Assembly (NCBI RefSeq): GCF_000725485.1 | Contig: NZ_JOAG01000033.1 | Location: forward strand, 24,100-88,099 | Direction: 5' to 3' | DNA from: Nonomuraea candida | GTDB lineage: Bacteria; Actinomycetota; Actinomycetes; Streptosporangiales; Streptosporangiaceae | Length of the DNA: 64,000 nt | The notes under the pieces: model-generated | Databases searched by the model: none | What the model was told of the DNA's origin: nothing | Seen by the model: only the letters and a program-made list of their open reading frames with translations | Translations under genes and position numbers: made by a program | In this document: positions 55,322 to 63,606 of the stretch, piece after piece | Layout: each line of letters opens with the position of its first letter | Position numbering within the stretch: the stretch's first letter is position 1

Positions 55322-56434
55322 TCACAGCGGCGCGCCGGACAGGCGGGTGAGGATCTCGTCGAGGATGGCCTCGGTGGTGGCGAAGTTGAGCCGGACACAC
55401 CGCTCGCCGCCGGGGCCGAAGCTCGCGCCGTCGTTCAGCCGGACCCTGGCCTCGCGCTCGATCACCTCCGCCATGCCCGGCCGCCCGACGTCCAGCCAGG
55501 CCAGATACGTCGCCTCGGGCACGCGATAGCCGAACGCCTCCGGCAGGCGGGCGGCGATCGCGTGCCGGTGGCGGTCCAGCAGCGCCACGGTCTCCGCCAG
55601 CCAGGCGTCACCGTGCCGCCAGGCCGCCACCGTCGCCTCGACGCCGAAGACGCTGGGGGAGCCGTACACGAAGGGCGGCTGCGCGTTCAGCGCCGCGCGC
55701 ACGCCCGGATGGCCGAGGTGGGCGACCGAGCAGCGGATGCCGCCCAGGTTGAACGCCTTGGTGGCGGAGGTGAGCGTGACCGTGCGGCCGGGCAGGATCG
55801 TGGCGAACGGGATGTGCCGGTGCGGCCCGTAGACCAGGTCGGCGTGGATCTCGTCGGAGATCACCAGCAGGTCGTGGCGTTCGGCGTGCTCGGCCAGCTC
55901 GGTCAGCTCGGCCAGGGTGAACGCGCGGCCGGTCGGATTGTGCGGGTTGACCAGCAGGAGCACCCGGCAGCCGGACAGGTCGGGCACCTCGAAGCGCCAG
56001 GTGCCGCCGTCCGGCTCCATCCGGATGGGGCGCAGCGGGCGCTCCATGAGGTCCAGCGTGTCGAGGAACGGGTGATAGGCCGGCACGTGCACGGCCACCC
56101 CGTCGCCGGGCTCGGTCCAGAGCTGGAGGAGCACCTGGAGGGCCTGGTTGAGGTCGTTGAACGGACGCACCAGCCCCGGGTCGGCCCGCCAGCCGAATTT
56201 GCCGGCCATGCGCTCGGCGAACGCCTCGGCCAGCGGGCCGCCCGTCGGGTCCAGCAGCCAGGCCGGGTAGCCCAGGTCGCCATCGGCCCGGCGGCGCAGG
56301 ACGTCGGCCACGGCGGGCGCGGTGGGCAGGTCCATGTCGGCGACCCAGGCGGGGATGACGTCCGGCTCGACCGCCGCCCACTTCAAACCATCATGCGTGG
56401 ATTTAAGAGTTAAAGGGGTGTATGCGTCGTTCAC
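55322..56434 (-). CDS. MalY/PatB-type PLP aminotransferase (cystathionine beta-lyase-like)
   Basis: 370 residues from GTG 56434. Fold type I PLP enzyme: PAWVADMDLPTAPAV, NPHNPTGRAFTLAEL, ISDEIHADLVYGPHRHIP, and the cofactor Lys in LTSATKAFNLGGIRCS, followed by a C-terminal Arg in RLNFAT. The HADLVYG/SATKAFN pair is typical of the MalY/PatB group, C-S lyases on cystathionine, some of which also regulate maltose genes. It abuts the tricorn gene tail to tail with no gap. Confidence 0.9.
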   Translation of the reverse strand: MNDAYTPLTLKSTHDGLKWAAVEPDVIPAWVADMDLPTAPAVADVLRRRADGDLGYPAWLLDPTGGPLAEAFAERMAGKFGWRADPGLVRPFNDLNQALQVLLQLWTEPGDGVAVHVPAYHPFLDTLDLMERPLRPIRMEPDGGTWRFEVPDLSGCRVLLLVNPHNPTGRAFTLAELTELAEHAERHDLLVISDEIHADLVYGPHRHIPFATILPGRTVTLTSATKAFNLGGIRCSVAHLGHPGVRAALNAQPPFVYGSPSVFGVEATVAAWRHGDAWLAETVALLDRHRHAIAARLPEAFGYRVPEATYLAWLDVGRPGMAEVIEREARVRLNDGASFGPGGERCVRLNFATTEAILDEILTRLSGAPL

Positions 56435-56499
56435 TCGGCCATTCTAGGATTCGGCAATGTGATGAGGCGGCGGCGCGGATTATGGCAGGCTGGGCGGCC

Positions 56500-57342
56500 A
56501 TGACGCCCCACCCGAAGATCGATGCGATTGTCGAGACCTACCTCTCCGTGGCCGACGCGGAGGCTCCCGGGCTGGTGGAGGGGCTCTATCTGGAGGGCTC
56601 GGCGGCCCTGGGCGACTACCGGCCCGGCACGAGCGACGTCGACTTCGTCGCCGTGACGGCCGGGCCGCCGCCCGCCGCGGTGCTCGAACGCATCCACACC
56701 CGGATGGGCGCCCACCCCTTCGAGGGCGTCTACCTCACCTGGGACGACCTGGGCCACGACCCCGCCGGGCTGGGCGAGCGCCCGCGCGCGCGGGCCGGGC
56801 GGCTCGTCCGGCGGGGCGGCCTCGACCCCGTCACCTGGCACACGCTGGCCCGCCACGGGCTGGTCTGCCGGGGGCCGAAGCCCTCGGAGCTGAAGATCTG
56901 GAACGATCCCGCCGCCCTGGCCGCCTGGACCGACCGCAACCTCGACCTCTACTGGCGCCGCCTGGTCGTCCGCGCCTCCCGCCCGTTCACCCCGTGGGGG
57001 CTGACCTGCCTGGGCGGGTACGGCGTCGTGTGGGTGGTCACCGGTGTGGCCCGCCTGCACTACACGCTGGCGACCGGGGAGATCACCTCCAAGACGGGGG
57101 CGGCGCGGCACGCGCTGGAGGTCTTCCCCGAGCGGTGGCACCGCGTGCTGAACGAGGCGCTGCGGCTGCGCGAGGAGGACACCGCCACGCCGGCCCTGCC
57201 GGGCGTGATCGCGGGGCTGGGCGACCACTTCGGGACGCCGCGGCGGTCGTTGTACGGCTCGCCGGTCGAGCGCAGGCGGGACGTGACGGGGTTCGGGGAG
57301 GCGGCGATCAGGGCGGGGCACGAGCTGTACGCCTCGCGTTGA
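56500..57342 (+). CDS. Nucleotidyltransferase (aminoglycoside adenylyltransferase-like)
   Basis: 280 residues from ATG 56500 (ATG 56482 also possible). GLYLEGSAALGDYRPGTSDVDFVAV is the GS-x10-D-x-D nucleotidyltransferase motif. The C-terminal helical part, with WGLTCLGGYGVVWVVTGVARLHYTLATGEITSKTGAARHALE, resembles the AadA/DUF4111 type that adenylates streptomycin and spectinomycin. Resistance function is unproven. Divergent from the MalY gene. Confidence 0.82.
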   Translation: MTPHPKIDAIVETYLSVADAEAPGLVEGLYLEGSAALGDYRPGTSDVDFVAVTAGPPPAAVLERIHTRMGAHPFEGVYLTWDDLGHDPAGLGERPRARAGRLVRRGGLDPVTWHTLARHGLVCRGPKPSELKIWNDPAALAAWTDRNLDLYWRRLVVRASRPFTPWGLTCLGGYGVVWVVTGVARLHYTLATGEITSKTGAARHALEVFPERWHRVLNEALRLREEDTATPALPGVIAGLGDHFGTPRRSLYGSPVERRRDVTGFGEAAIRAGHELYASR

Positions 57343-57453
57343 CCCTGATGTGCCATGTCACCCTGCACCAGTGGAGGGATTGACGGGCCGTCCTCTGCCG
57401 GGGTACGAATGCCGGCGAACGCCTTTTCACCGCCCCACCTTCCGGCGCGGTGA

Positions 57454-57471
57454 GATGTTAACGCTAACATC
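57454..57471 (+). promoter_or_regulatory. LacI-type operator before the GH43 operon
   Basis: GATGTTAACGCTAACATC is an 18-bp near palindrome (one pair mismatched) with the central CG typical of LacI-family sites. It ends 15 bp before the first GH43 start codon, overlapping the promoter or ribosome site area. The repressor is not in the window. Confidence 0.8.
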
Positions 57472-57486
57472 GCGGAGGGCCGCTGG

Positions 57487-58890
57487 ATGCGTACCCGTTC
57501 GAGCGTCATGAGGGCGCTGAGCCTGTTGAGGACCCGGGTGGCGCTGCCCGCCGCCGTCCTCGTCCTCGTCGTGAGCGGAGTCGTGAGCGGCGTGGTGAGC
57601 GGCGTCGTGGCGGGCCCGGTCACGGCCGCGCACGCCGCCGGGCCGGCGCCGCACTACCTGATGACGGCCTTCACCAACGCCAGCGAGTCCAACATGTACG
57701 TCTACGACTCCTTCGACGCCACCGGCTACCACCTCGTCCGGGCCAACGCCTACACGCCGCCGTCCGGGCTGATCCGCGACCCCAGCGTGATGCGGCACAC
57801 CGACGGCTACTACTACCTCGTCCACACCACCGGCTGGACCGGCGACACCATCGGCTTCGCCCGCAGCGCCGACACCGTGAACTGGACGTTCCTGCGCACC
57901 GTGACCGTCGGACTGAACGGCGCCACCGGCAGCACCTGGGCGCCCGAGTGGTTCAAGGACTCCGACGGCAGCGTGCACGTGATCTACTCGGCGTCCGCGA
58001 CGGGCACCGCCGGGCAGTTCCGGCCGTACCGGATCACCGCGACCAACGGCGCGCTGTCGTCCTGGAGCGCCCCGGCGCCGCTGGGCATCCCGGCCAACTA
58101 CATCGACAGCTTCGTGGTCAAGACCGGCTCGACGTACCACAACTTCCTGAAGAACGAGACGACCAAGTACATCGAGCACGCCACCGCCCCCTCGCTCACC
58201 GGGCCGTGGACCTTCACCGGCACCGGCAACTGGGCGGGCTGGGGCTCGGGCCTGGAGGGGCCGGCGCTGACGCGGCTGCCCGACGGGCGGTGGCGGATCT
58301 ACTTCGACAACTACACCGGCGGGCGCTACTACTACGCCGACAGCGCGAACCTGTCGGCGTTCGGGGCCAAGGTCGAGATGGCCGGCCTGTCCGGGACGGC
58401 CCGGCACTTCACCGTGCTGCGCGAGGACGTCGGCGACACGACCGCCGTGCCCACCGGCAACCGGTCGCTGCGCTCGGCCAACTTCCCCGACCGGTACGTG
58501 CGCCACCGCGCCGGCCTCGCCTACCTCGACCCGCTGTCGGCCGCCGGAGCCCTGGCCGACCGCCAGTCCGCCACGTTCACCGTCACGGCCGGGCTGGCCC
58601 ACTCCGGCTGCTACTCCTTCCGGTCGGCCACCCAGCCCGGCTACTACCTGCGCCACTACAACCTGCGGCTGACCCTGCAACGCGACGACGGCTCGGCGAT
58701 CTTCAAGGGCGACGCCACGTTCTGCGGGCGGACGGGGCCGGCGGGCGGGGGCACGACCTCGTTCGAGTCCTACAATCTGCCCGGGCGTTACCTGCGGCAC
58801 TACAACTACGAGCTGCGGCTGGACCTGCGGGCCTCGGACTCCGTGTTCGCCTCCGACGCTTCGTACACGGTCACCTCGCCGCTGGCCTGA
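57487..58890 (+). CDS. Secreted GH43-like glycosidase with AbfB domain
   Basis: 467 residues. Signal peptide 1-50 ending AHA, with a triple VVSGVVSGVVSG repeat in the hydrophobic core. Five-bladed catalytic domain (52-315): LIRDPSVMRHTDGYYYLVHTTGW gives the general base Asp, TWAPEWFKDSDGSVHVIYSA, and GLEGPALTRLPDGRWRIYFD the catalytic Glu. AbfB (CBM42) at about 325-467, with LRSANFPDRYVRHR and ESYNLPGRYLRHYN repeats. It cleaves arabinofuranosyl side chains or related bonds. First gene of a two-gene operon. Confidence 0.87.
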   Translation: MRTRSSVMRALSLLRTRVALPAAVLVLVVSGVVSGVVSGVVAGPVTAAHAAGPAPHYLMTAFTNASESNMYVYDSFDATGYHLVRANAYTPPSGLIRDPSVMRHTDGYYYLVHTTGWTGDTIGFARSADTVNWTFLRTVTVGLNGATGSTWAPEWFKDSDGSVHVIYSASATGTAGQFRPYRITATNGALSSWSAPAPLGIPANYIDSFVVKTGSTYHNFLKNETTKYIEHATAPSLTGPWTFTGTGNWAGWGSGLEGPALTRLPDGRWRIYFDNYTGGRYYYADSANLSAFGAKVEMAGLSGTARHFTVLREDVGDTTAVPTGNRSLRSANFPDRYVRHRAGLAYLDPLSAAGALADRQSATFTVTAGLAHSGCYSFRSATQPGYYLRHYNLRLTLQRDDGSAIFKGDATFCGRTGPAGGGTTSFESYNLPGRYLRHYNYELRLDLRASDSVFASDASYTVTSPLA

Positions 58891-58932
58891 CCGTCTCTCG
58901 CGATCTCATGGAAGTCTCGTGGAAGGACCCCG

Positions 58933-60426
58933 ATGCCCCCACACCCCCCTCGGCCCGGCGTGATCCGTCCGGCGCGCCCGGCCGCCCTCCGGCGGGCGGT
59001 CGTCCTCGCCCTGCTCGCTACGCTCCTCACCGTGACCGCCAACCTCCTGCCGCCGGGGGCCGCGCACGCCTCCCCGGCGGTGCAGTACACCAATCCGCTG
59101 GCCGCGCAGCGCGCCGACCCGCACATCTTCCGCCACACCGACGGCTACTACTACTTCACCGCGACGGTCCCCGAGTATGACCGCATCGTGCTGCGCCGGG
59201 CCACCACCATCGCCGGCCTGGCCACCGCGCCCGAGAGCGTCATCTGGCGCAAGCACGCCACCGGTGAGATGGGCGCGCACATCTGGGCGCCGGAGATCCA
59301 CTTCATCAACGGCAAGTGGTATGTCTACTTCGCCGCCGGCCGGGCCGACGACGTGTGGCGCATCCGCATGTATGTGCTGGAGAACGCCGCCGCCAACCCC
59401 CTGACCGGCTCCTGGACCGAACGCGGCCGGATCACCACCCCCTGGGACACCTTCTCCCTCGACGCCACCACGTTCGTCGCCGGCGGCGTGCGGTATCTGC
59501 TCTGGGCGCAACAGGAGCCCGGCATCGCGACCAACTCCAACCTGTACATCGCGCGGATGGGCGCCGACCCGTGGACGATCACCGGCGCCACGACCCGGCT
59601 CACGGTGCCCACCCTGGCCTGGGAGACCCGGGGGTACAAGGTCGCGGAAGGGCCCTCGGTGCTGCAGCGCAACGGGCGTCTCTTCCTGACCTACTCGGCC
59701 TCCGCCACCGACGCGAACTACTGCCTCGGCCTGCTGACCGCCTCCGCCGGCGCGGACCCGCTGCGGGCGTCGTCGTGGACCAAGAGCCAGAGCCCCGTCT
59801 TCACCAGCAACGCCGCCACCAGCCAGTACGGGCCCGGCCACAACTCCTTCACGGTCTCGGAGGACGGCCGGAGCGACCTGCTCGTCTACCACGATCGCGC
59901 CTATCGGGACATCTCCGGTGACCCGCTGAACGATCCGAACCGGCGCACCCGGGTGCAGAAGGTGTACTGGCGCTCCGACGGCACGCCCGACTTCGGCATC
60001 CCGGTGGCCGACGGTCCCACGCCGGTGCGGCTGATGTCGTACGACACGCCGGGGGCGGCCGTACGGCACTGGAGCTACCGCGCCAGGCTGGAGGCGGACG
60101 TGACGCCGCTGGCGGACTCACAGTTCAGGCTGGTGGCCGGGCTGTCCGGGTCGGGCACCGTGTCCCTGGAGTCCACCAACTTCCCCGGGTACTACCTGCG
60201 GCATCGCAACCACGAGGGCTGGGTGGAGCGGCGGGACGGAACGGCCCTGTTCGACGCGGACGCCACCTTCGTACGGCGCGCCGGGCTGGCGGGGAGCGGG
60301 ACCGTGTCGCTGGAGTCGGTCAACTTCCCGGGGTACTACCTGCGGCATCGGGGCGGTCAGGTGTGGGTGGAGCGGGACGACGGGTCGAGCGCTTTCCGGG
60401 GAAGCGCCAGCTTCATCCTGGAGTGA
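58933..60426 (+). CDS. Secreted GH43 alpha-L-arabinofuranosidase with AbfB domain
   Basis: 497 residues. Signal peptide 1-47 ending AHA. Catalytic domain about 48-350: QRADPHIFRHTDGYYYFTATVPEYDRIVLRRA (base Asp), GAHIWAPEIHFINGKWYVYFAA, and VAEGPSVLQRNGRLFLTYSAS (acid Glu), a strong match to extracellular GH43 arabinofuranosidases. AbfB at 355-497 has two copies of VSLES-(T/V)-NFPGYYLRHR, about 105 bp apart in DNA. It follows the first GH43 gene by 42 bp, so both answer to the LacI-type operator. Role: stripping arabinose from xylan or arabinan. Confidence 0.9.
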   Translation: MPPHPPRPGVIRPARPAALRRAVVLALLATLLTVTANLLPPGAAHASPAVQYTNPLAAQRADPHIFRHTDGYYYFTATVPEYDRIVLRRATTIAGLATAPESVIWRKHATGEMGAHIWAPEIHFINGKWYVYFAAGRADDVWRIRMYVLENAAANPLTGSWTERGRITTPWDTFSLDATTFVAGGVRYLLWAQQEPGIATNSNLYIARMGADPWTITGATTRLTVPTLAWETRGYKVAEGPSVLQRNGRLFLTYSASATDANYCLGLLTASAGADPLRASSWTKSQSPVFTSNAATSQYGPGHNSFTVSEDGRSDLLVYHDRAYRDISGDPLNDPNRRTRVQKVYWRSDGTPDFGIPVADGPTPVRLMSYDTPGAAVRHWSYRARLEADVTPLADSQFRLVAGLSGSGTVSLESTNFPGYYLRHRNHEGWVERRDGTALFDADATFVRRAGLAGSGTVSLESVNFPGYYLRHRGGQVWVERDDGSSAFRGSASFILE

Positions 60427-60451
60427 GAAGGCGGCCCGGCGCGATCCCCTT

Positions 60452-60529
60452 CGTGGTGACACGTCAATCCGTGGTGACACGTCAATCCGTGGTGACACGT
60501 CAATCCGTGGTGACACGTCAATCCGTGGT
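60452..60529. repeat. Four perfect 18-bp tandem repeats
   Basis: CGTGGTGACACGTCAATC repeats without change at 60452, 60470, 60488 and 60506, with a decayed fifth start at 60524. Each unit contains the near palindrome GTGACAC. It starts 26 bp after the GH43 stop. The unit is not copied from that gene end. Confidence 0.95.
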
Positions 60530-60930
60530 GGCGCGCGGTCCGTGACGGAGCCAGGAACCCGGGGAACCGGAAAGAGGGCACCTGAACCTCACAGAACCGG
60601 GGAACCCGGGGACCACGGACCCGGGAACCCCGGGGAACCGGGCAATCGAACACCAGGGAGCCGGGAACCGGAGGGCGAGGAACCCGAGGGCCGCGGCGCC
60701 AGGAACCCGGGGAACCGGGAGCAGGGCAGCTGAACCCCAGAGGACCGGGGACCCGGGGGACCACGGACCCGGGAACCCGGGAACCCGGGAACAGGGCACC
60801 TGAACACCAGAGGACCAGGGAACCGGGGGTCGGGGAGTTGAGGACGTTCGGATCTCTGGGGTGTGTTGGCGCGCGCCGACTCGCGGCGCGGGCGGTTGGA
60901 CGCGCGCCCGAGCCCTCGGTGATCCCCCGG
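60530..60930. repeat. GGGAACCCGGG repeat tract between GH43 operon and lexA
   Basis: About 60545-60835 is made of degenerate units around CCGGGGAACCGGGA and CCCGGGAACCCGGG, each able to pair with its neighbours. No gene. The final 95 bp before lexA end (60836-60930) is plain GC-rich sequence. Confidence 0.75.
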
Positions 60931-61638
60931 CTACAGCCGGCGCAGGACCGCTACGACCTTGCCCAGGACGCTCGCCTCGTCACCCGGGATGGGTTCGTAG
61001 TTGGGGTTGTGGGGGACAAGCCAGACGTGGCCGTCCTTGCGCTTGAAGGTCTTGACCGTAGCCTCGCCGTCGATCATGGCGGCCACGATGTCGCCGCTCT
61101 CCGCCACCGGCTGCTGGCGCACGACCACCCAGTCACCGTCGGCGATGGCGGCCTCGATCATCGAGTCACCGGCGACCTGCAGGAGGAACAGGGTGCCCTC
61201 ACCGACGAGCTGCTTGGGCAGGGCGAAGACGTCTTCGACGCTCTCCTCGGCCAGGATCGGCCCACCGGCGGCGATGCGGCCCACGAGCGGGACGTAGGCG
61301 GCCGTGGGCCGGTTGACCGGGGACTCGTCGTTGGCGCCGTCGGGGTCGACCCAGAGCACAGGCTCGCCCGGGAGGCGGACCTCCAGCGCGCGCGGCCGGT
61401 GCGGGTCGCGGCGCAGGTAGCCCTTGCGCTGTAGCGCGGTGAGCTGGTGCGACACGCTGGACGTGCTGGTCAGGTGCACCGCCTCGCCGATCTCGCGCAT
61501 GGACGGGGGGTATCCGCGCTGCTGCACCGAGTCGCGGATCACTTCGAGGATCTTGCGCTGCCTGGGCGTCAGGCCCAGGGAGTCTCGCCGACGCACCGCG
61601 AGGTCGCTGACCCCGTTTGCGTCATCCCGCTCGGTCAT
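60931..61638 (-). CDS. lexA: LexA, SOS repressor
   Basis: 235 residues. Winged HTH in 25-85: [57 protein letters not shown]. Cleavage site A124-G125 in RIAAGGPI, catalytic S159 (GDSMIE) and K196 (ATVKTF). Represses DNA-damage genes until RecA filaments trigger self-cleavage. LexA boxes lie just upstream and serve lexA itself and the divergent LysM gene. Confidence 0.98.
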   Translation of the reverse strand: MTERDDANGVSDLAVRRRDSLGLTPRQRKILEVIRDSVQQRGYPPSMREIGEAVHLTSTSSVSHQLTALQRKGYLRRDPHRPRALEVRLPGEPVLWVDPDGANDESPVNRPTAAYVPLVGRIAAGGPILAEESVEDVFALPKQLVGEGTLFLLQVAGDSMIEAAIADGDWVVVRQQPVAESGDIVAAMIDGEATVKTFKRKDGHVWLVPHNPNYEPIPGDEASVLGKVVAVLRRL

Positions 61639-61737
61639 GCTCTTCCTCCTCGCCTGGCGGCCCGCCTCACCGGCGAACCTCCCGGTCCGTGGTCCTGATG
61701 TCGCACACAGCGACCGTATCGCTGTTGAAGATCATCT

Positions 61738-61822
61738 TCAAACAATTGTTCGAGTCTTCCTCGAAATTGTCGCCAGCGTGGTGTACAACATCGTACGGGA
61801 GTTCGATCGACACCGTGTTCGA
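61738..61822. promoter_or_regulatory. LexA boxes between lexA and the LysM gene
   Basis: TCAAACAATTGTTCGA (61738-61753) and TCGTACGGGAGTTCGA (61791-61806) each differ at one position from TCGAAC-N4-GTTCGA. TCGACACCGTGTTCGA (61807-61822), directly after the second, has two changes in one half. The first is 100 bp from lexA, the others 53-84 bp before the LysM ATG. Confidence 0.85.
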
Positions 61823-61874
61823 TTTGCTGATCTTTATTTGGCCTTTCCTCAGGCCACACGGCAGGAGGTCAACC

Positions 61875-63485
61875 ATGCGAACGCCCACAAATACGGACAC
61901 GACCAGCGAAGACGTCAAGCGCCTGACGCTGATCGCCGAAGCCACGCAGAGTAACGATCGACGGGGAGACAATACGCGCGCGGGGGCCTCTGTTCGAGGG
62001 AATTCCGGCAAGAGGTTGGGGCCCCGTTCGAGTGATGGCAGAAGATCCCATTTGCGCCTCGTCCCGCCACCACGCGGAGGCGATGAGGCCGATCCGGACG
62101 ACACTCCGCCTCCGGCCCGGCCGGTCCGGGCCGAGGACGTGCCGAGTCCCGATGACGACCACGCGACACGCCGCAAACGCCTATCACTCGCAAACCCCAA
62201 CAACCGAGACGACACGCCCGAAGGGCGCCCGAGCCGGCCCGAGCCCCCTCCGAGGGAGAGGCGCAGGGAGGCCGCCGCCCGAGGAGGGAGGACCCGCAGA
62301 GAGCCGAGCGGAGAGACCGCCCAAGGGGACCCGCTCCGGAGAAACGAGCTCCAGGGGGAGACCATCCGGCGCGGGAAGGGCGGAGGCGAGACCGCCCGAG
62401 AAGTGAGGGCCCAAGGGGAGGGGGCCCGGGGGGAGACGGGCCGGGAAGGCGTGAGAGGACACGGGGACCGGGGGGAGCTGGGCCGGGAAGGCGTGAAAGG
62501 CGACGGGGGCCGAGGGGAGATCGTCCGGGAAGAGGCCGTCCAAGAGGGCGGAGGCCGAGGGGAGAAGGGCCGGGGGAGGCCGAGCCGGGGCGTAGGGGCT
62601 CGCTGGGCGAGGGTTTGGGGCAGGAGGCTCAGAAGGGGGACCCTGCGACGGGGCGCGGCGCGGGAGGACGGCCCGAAGGGGGAGAAGGCGCGCGGGGCGG
62701 GAAACGCAAGATCGGGGGATGATGCTTTGAGCCGGACGCAAGGGGTGCGATCGCCGGACGGCAGTGCGGGCCGGCCGGGCGGTGCCGGGCCGAGGGCGGT
62801 GCCACCGAGGCGAGTGGCCGCACCTTCCGCCATGCGGAGAGGCGGCTCCTCCTCCCGGCGTGGCGTTCCCGCGGAACGAGGAGACCTTTCCTCGCGCCGG
62901 AGGGAGGCCGTTTCCCGACGGCGAGACGGTGATTCCCTCGGGCGGGGCGGCGGTTCCTCACCTGGGCAGGGAAGCTCGCCCAGGCGGCGGGGCCGTCCGT
63001 CTCTCGGACAGGGCAGTTCCGCGTCCGTGAGAGGCAGCTCCACTCCCACGCGGGGCGGTTCCTTCTCCGGACGGAGCGGTTCCTCTGCCGGACGGCGCCG
63101 GCCCGCTCTCGGGCGAGGGGGTCCTTCTCCCCGGCAGGGCGGTTCCTCCCGGGAACAGGGCAACGCGCCTCTGCGGTTGACCAGGAGAGGACGGATCGTG
63201 CTGGTGGTGGCCGTGGCGTTGCTGTCGCTGGGCGGGTTCTGGCTCGGCACGCAGGCCGCCGGACACGCGGCGGTGCGCGTCGTGGTGGCGAACCACACCG
63301 GATTGCCGTGGGTCGAGGTGCATCAGGGGGACACGTTGTGGAAGATCGCTGACGCGCTCTCCCAGGGGGATGACACGGGTGCGCTCGTCGAGGAGATCAA
63401 GCGGTTGAACGGCCTGTCCGACTCCCTGATCCGCCCGGGCGCCCGGCTCTACGTCCCCAAGGACACGACGGCCTTACGACGCTGA
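61875..63485 (+). CDS. LysM protein in the ChiZ/DivS position, with giant disordered domain
   Basis: 536 residues from ATG 61875 behind a perfect AGGAGGT. Residues 1-430 are Arg/Gly/Glu then Arg/Gly/Ser-rich, with repeats such as RGE-x-x-R-EG-(V/A)-(R/K)-G and (S/P)-G-x-G-SS. A membrane helix (about 440-460, RIVLVVAVALLSLGGFWLGTQA) is followed by one LysM: WVEVHQGDTLWKIADALSQGDDTGALVEEIKRLNGLSDSLIRPGARLYVP. The gene next to lexA in mycobacteria (Rv2719c/ChiZ) and corynebacteria (DivS) is a short SOS-induced division inhibitor of this layout. This one is about three times longer. Confidence 0.82.
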   Translation: MRTPTNTDTTSEDVKRLTLIAEATQSNDRRGDNTRAGASVRGNSGKRLGPRSSDGRRSHLRLVPPPRGGDEADPDDTPPPARPVRAEDVPSPDDDHATRRKRLSLANPNNRDDTPEGRPSRPEPPPRERRREAAARGGRTRREPSGETAQGDPLRRNELQGETIRRGKGGGETAREVRAQGEGARGETGREGVRGHGDRGELGREGVKGDGGRGEIVREEAVQEGGGRGEKGRGRPSRGVGARWARVWGRRLRRGTLRRGAAREDGPKGEKARGAGNARSGDDALSRTQGVRSPDGSAGRPGGAGPRAVPPRRVAAPSAMRRGGSSSRRGVPAERGDLSSRRREAVSRRRDGDSLGRGGGSSPGQGSSPRRRGRPSLGQGSSASVRGSSTPTRGGSFSGRSGSSAGRRRPALGRGGPSPRQGGSSREQGNAPLRLTRRGRIVLVVAVALLSLGGFWLGTQAAGHAAVRVVVANHTGLPWVEVHQGDTLWKIADALSQGDDTGALVEEIKRLNGLSDSLIRPGARLYVPKDTTALRR

Positions 63486-63606
63486 GGGCCCAGCGACACG
63501 AGGGCCTTGCGGGTGGGGTCAACGATGCGACGACCTTGCCGCTGGGGTCAGGGACAGGACGCCTTACGTGGGGCTCAGGGAGACGACGCCTTACGGCTGG
63601 GGATGA
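63463..63606 (+). repeat. 28-bp degenerate array copied from the LysM gene end
   Basis: CCTTACGAC in the last codons (63472) recurs as CCTTGCGGG (63505), CCTTGCCGC (63534), CCTTACGTG (63562) and CCTTACGGC (63589), with ACGAC/ACACG before and GGGGTCA/GAGGG after. Spacing is 33, 29, 28 and 27 bp. Confidence 0.75.

Noticed and set aside
60452..60529. CRISPR array
   Set aside because: The 18-bp units are directly adjacent without spacers, and there are no cas genes.
61667..63298. Long minus-strand frame of 543 codons opposite the LysM gene
   Set aside because: It mirrors the Arg/Gly-rich low-complexity codons, starts within the lexA promoter region, and has no ribosome site or recognisable domain.
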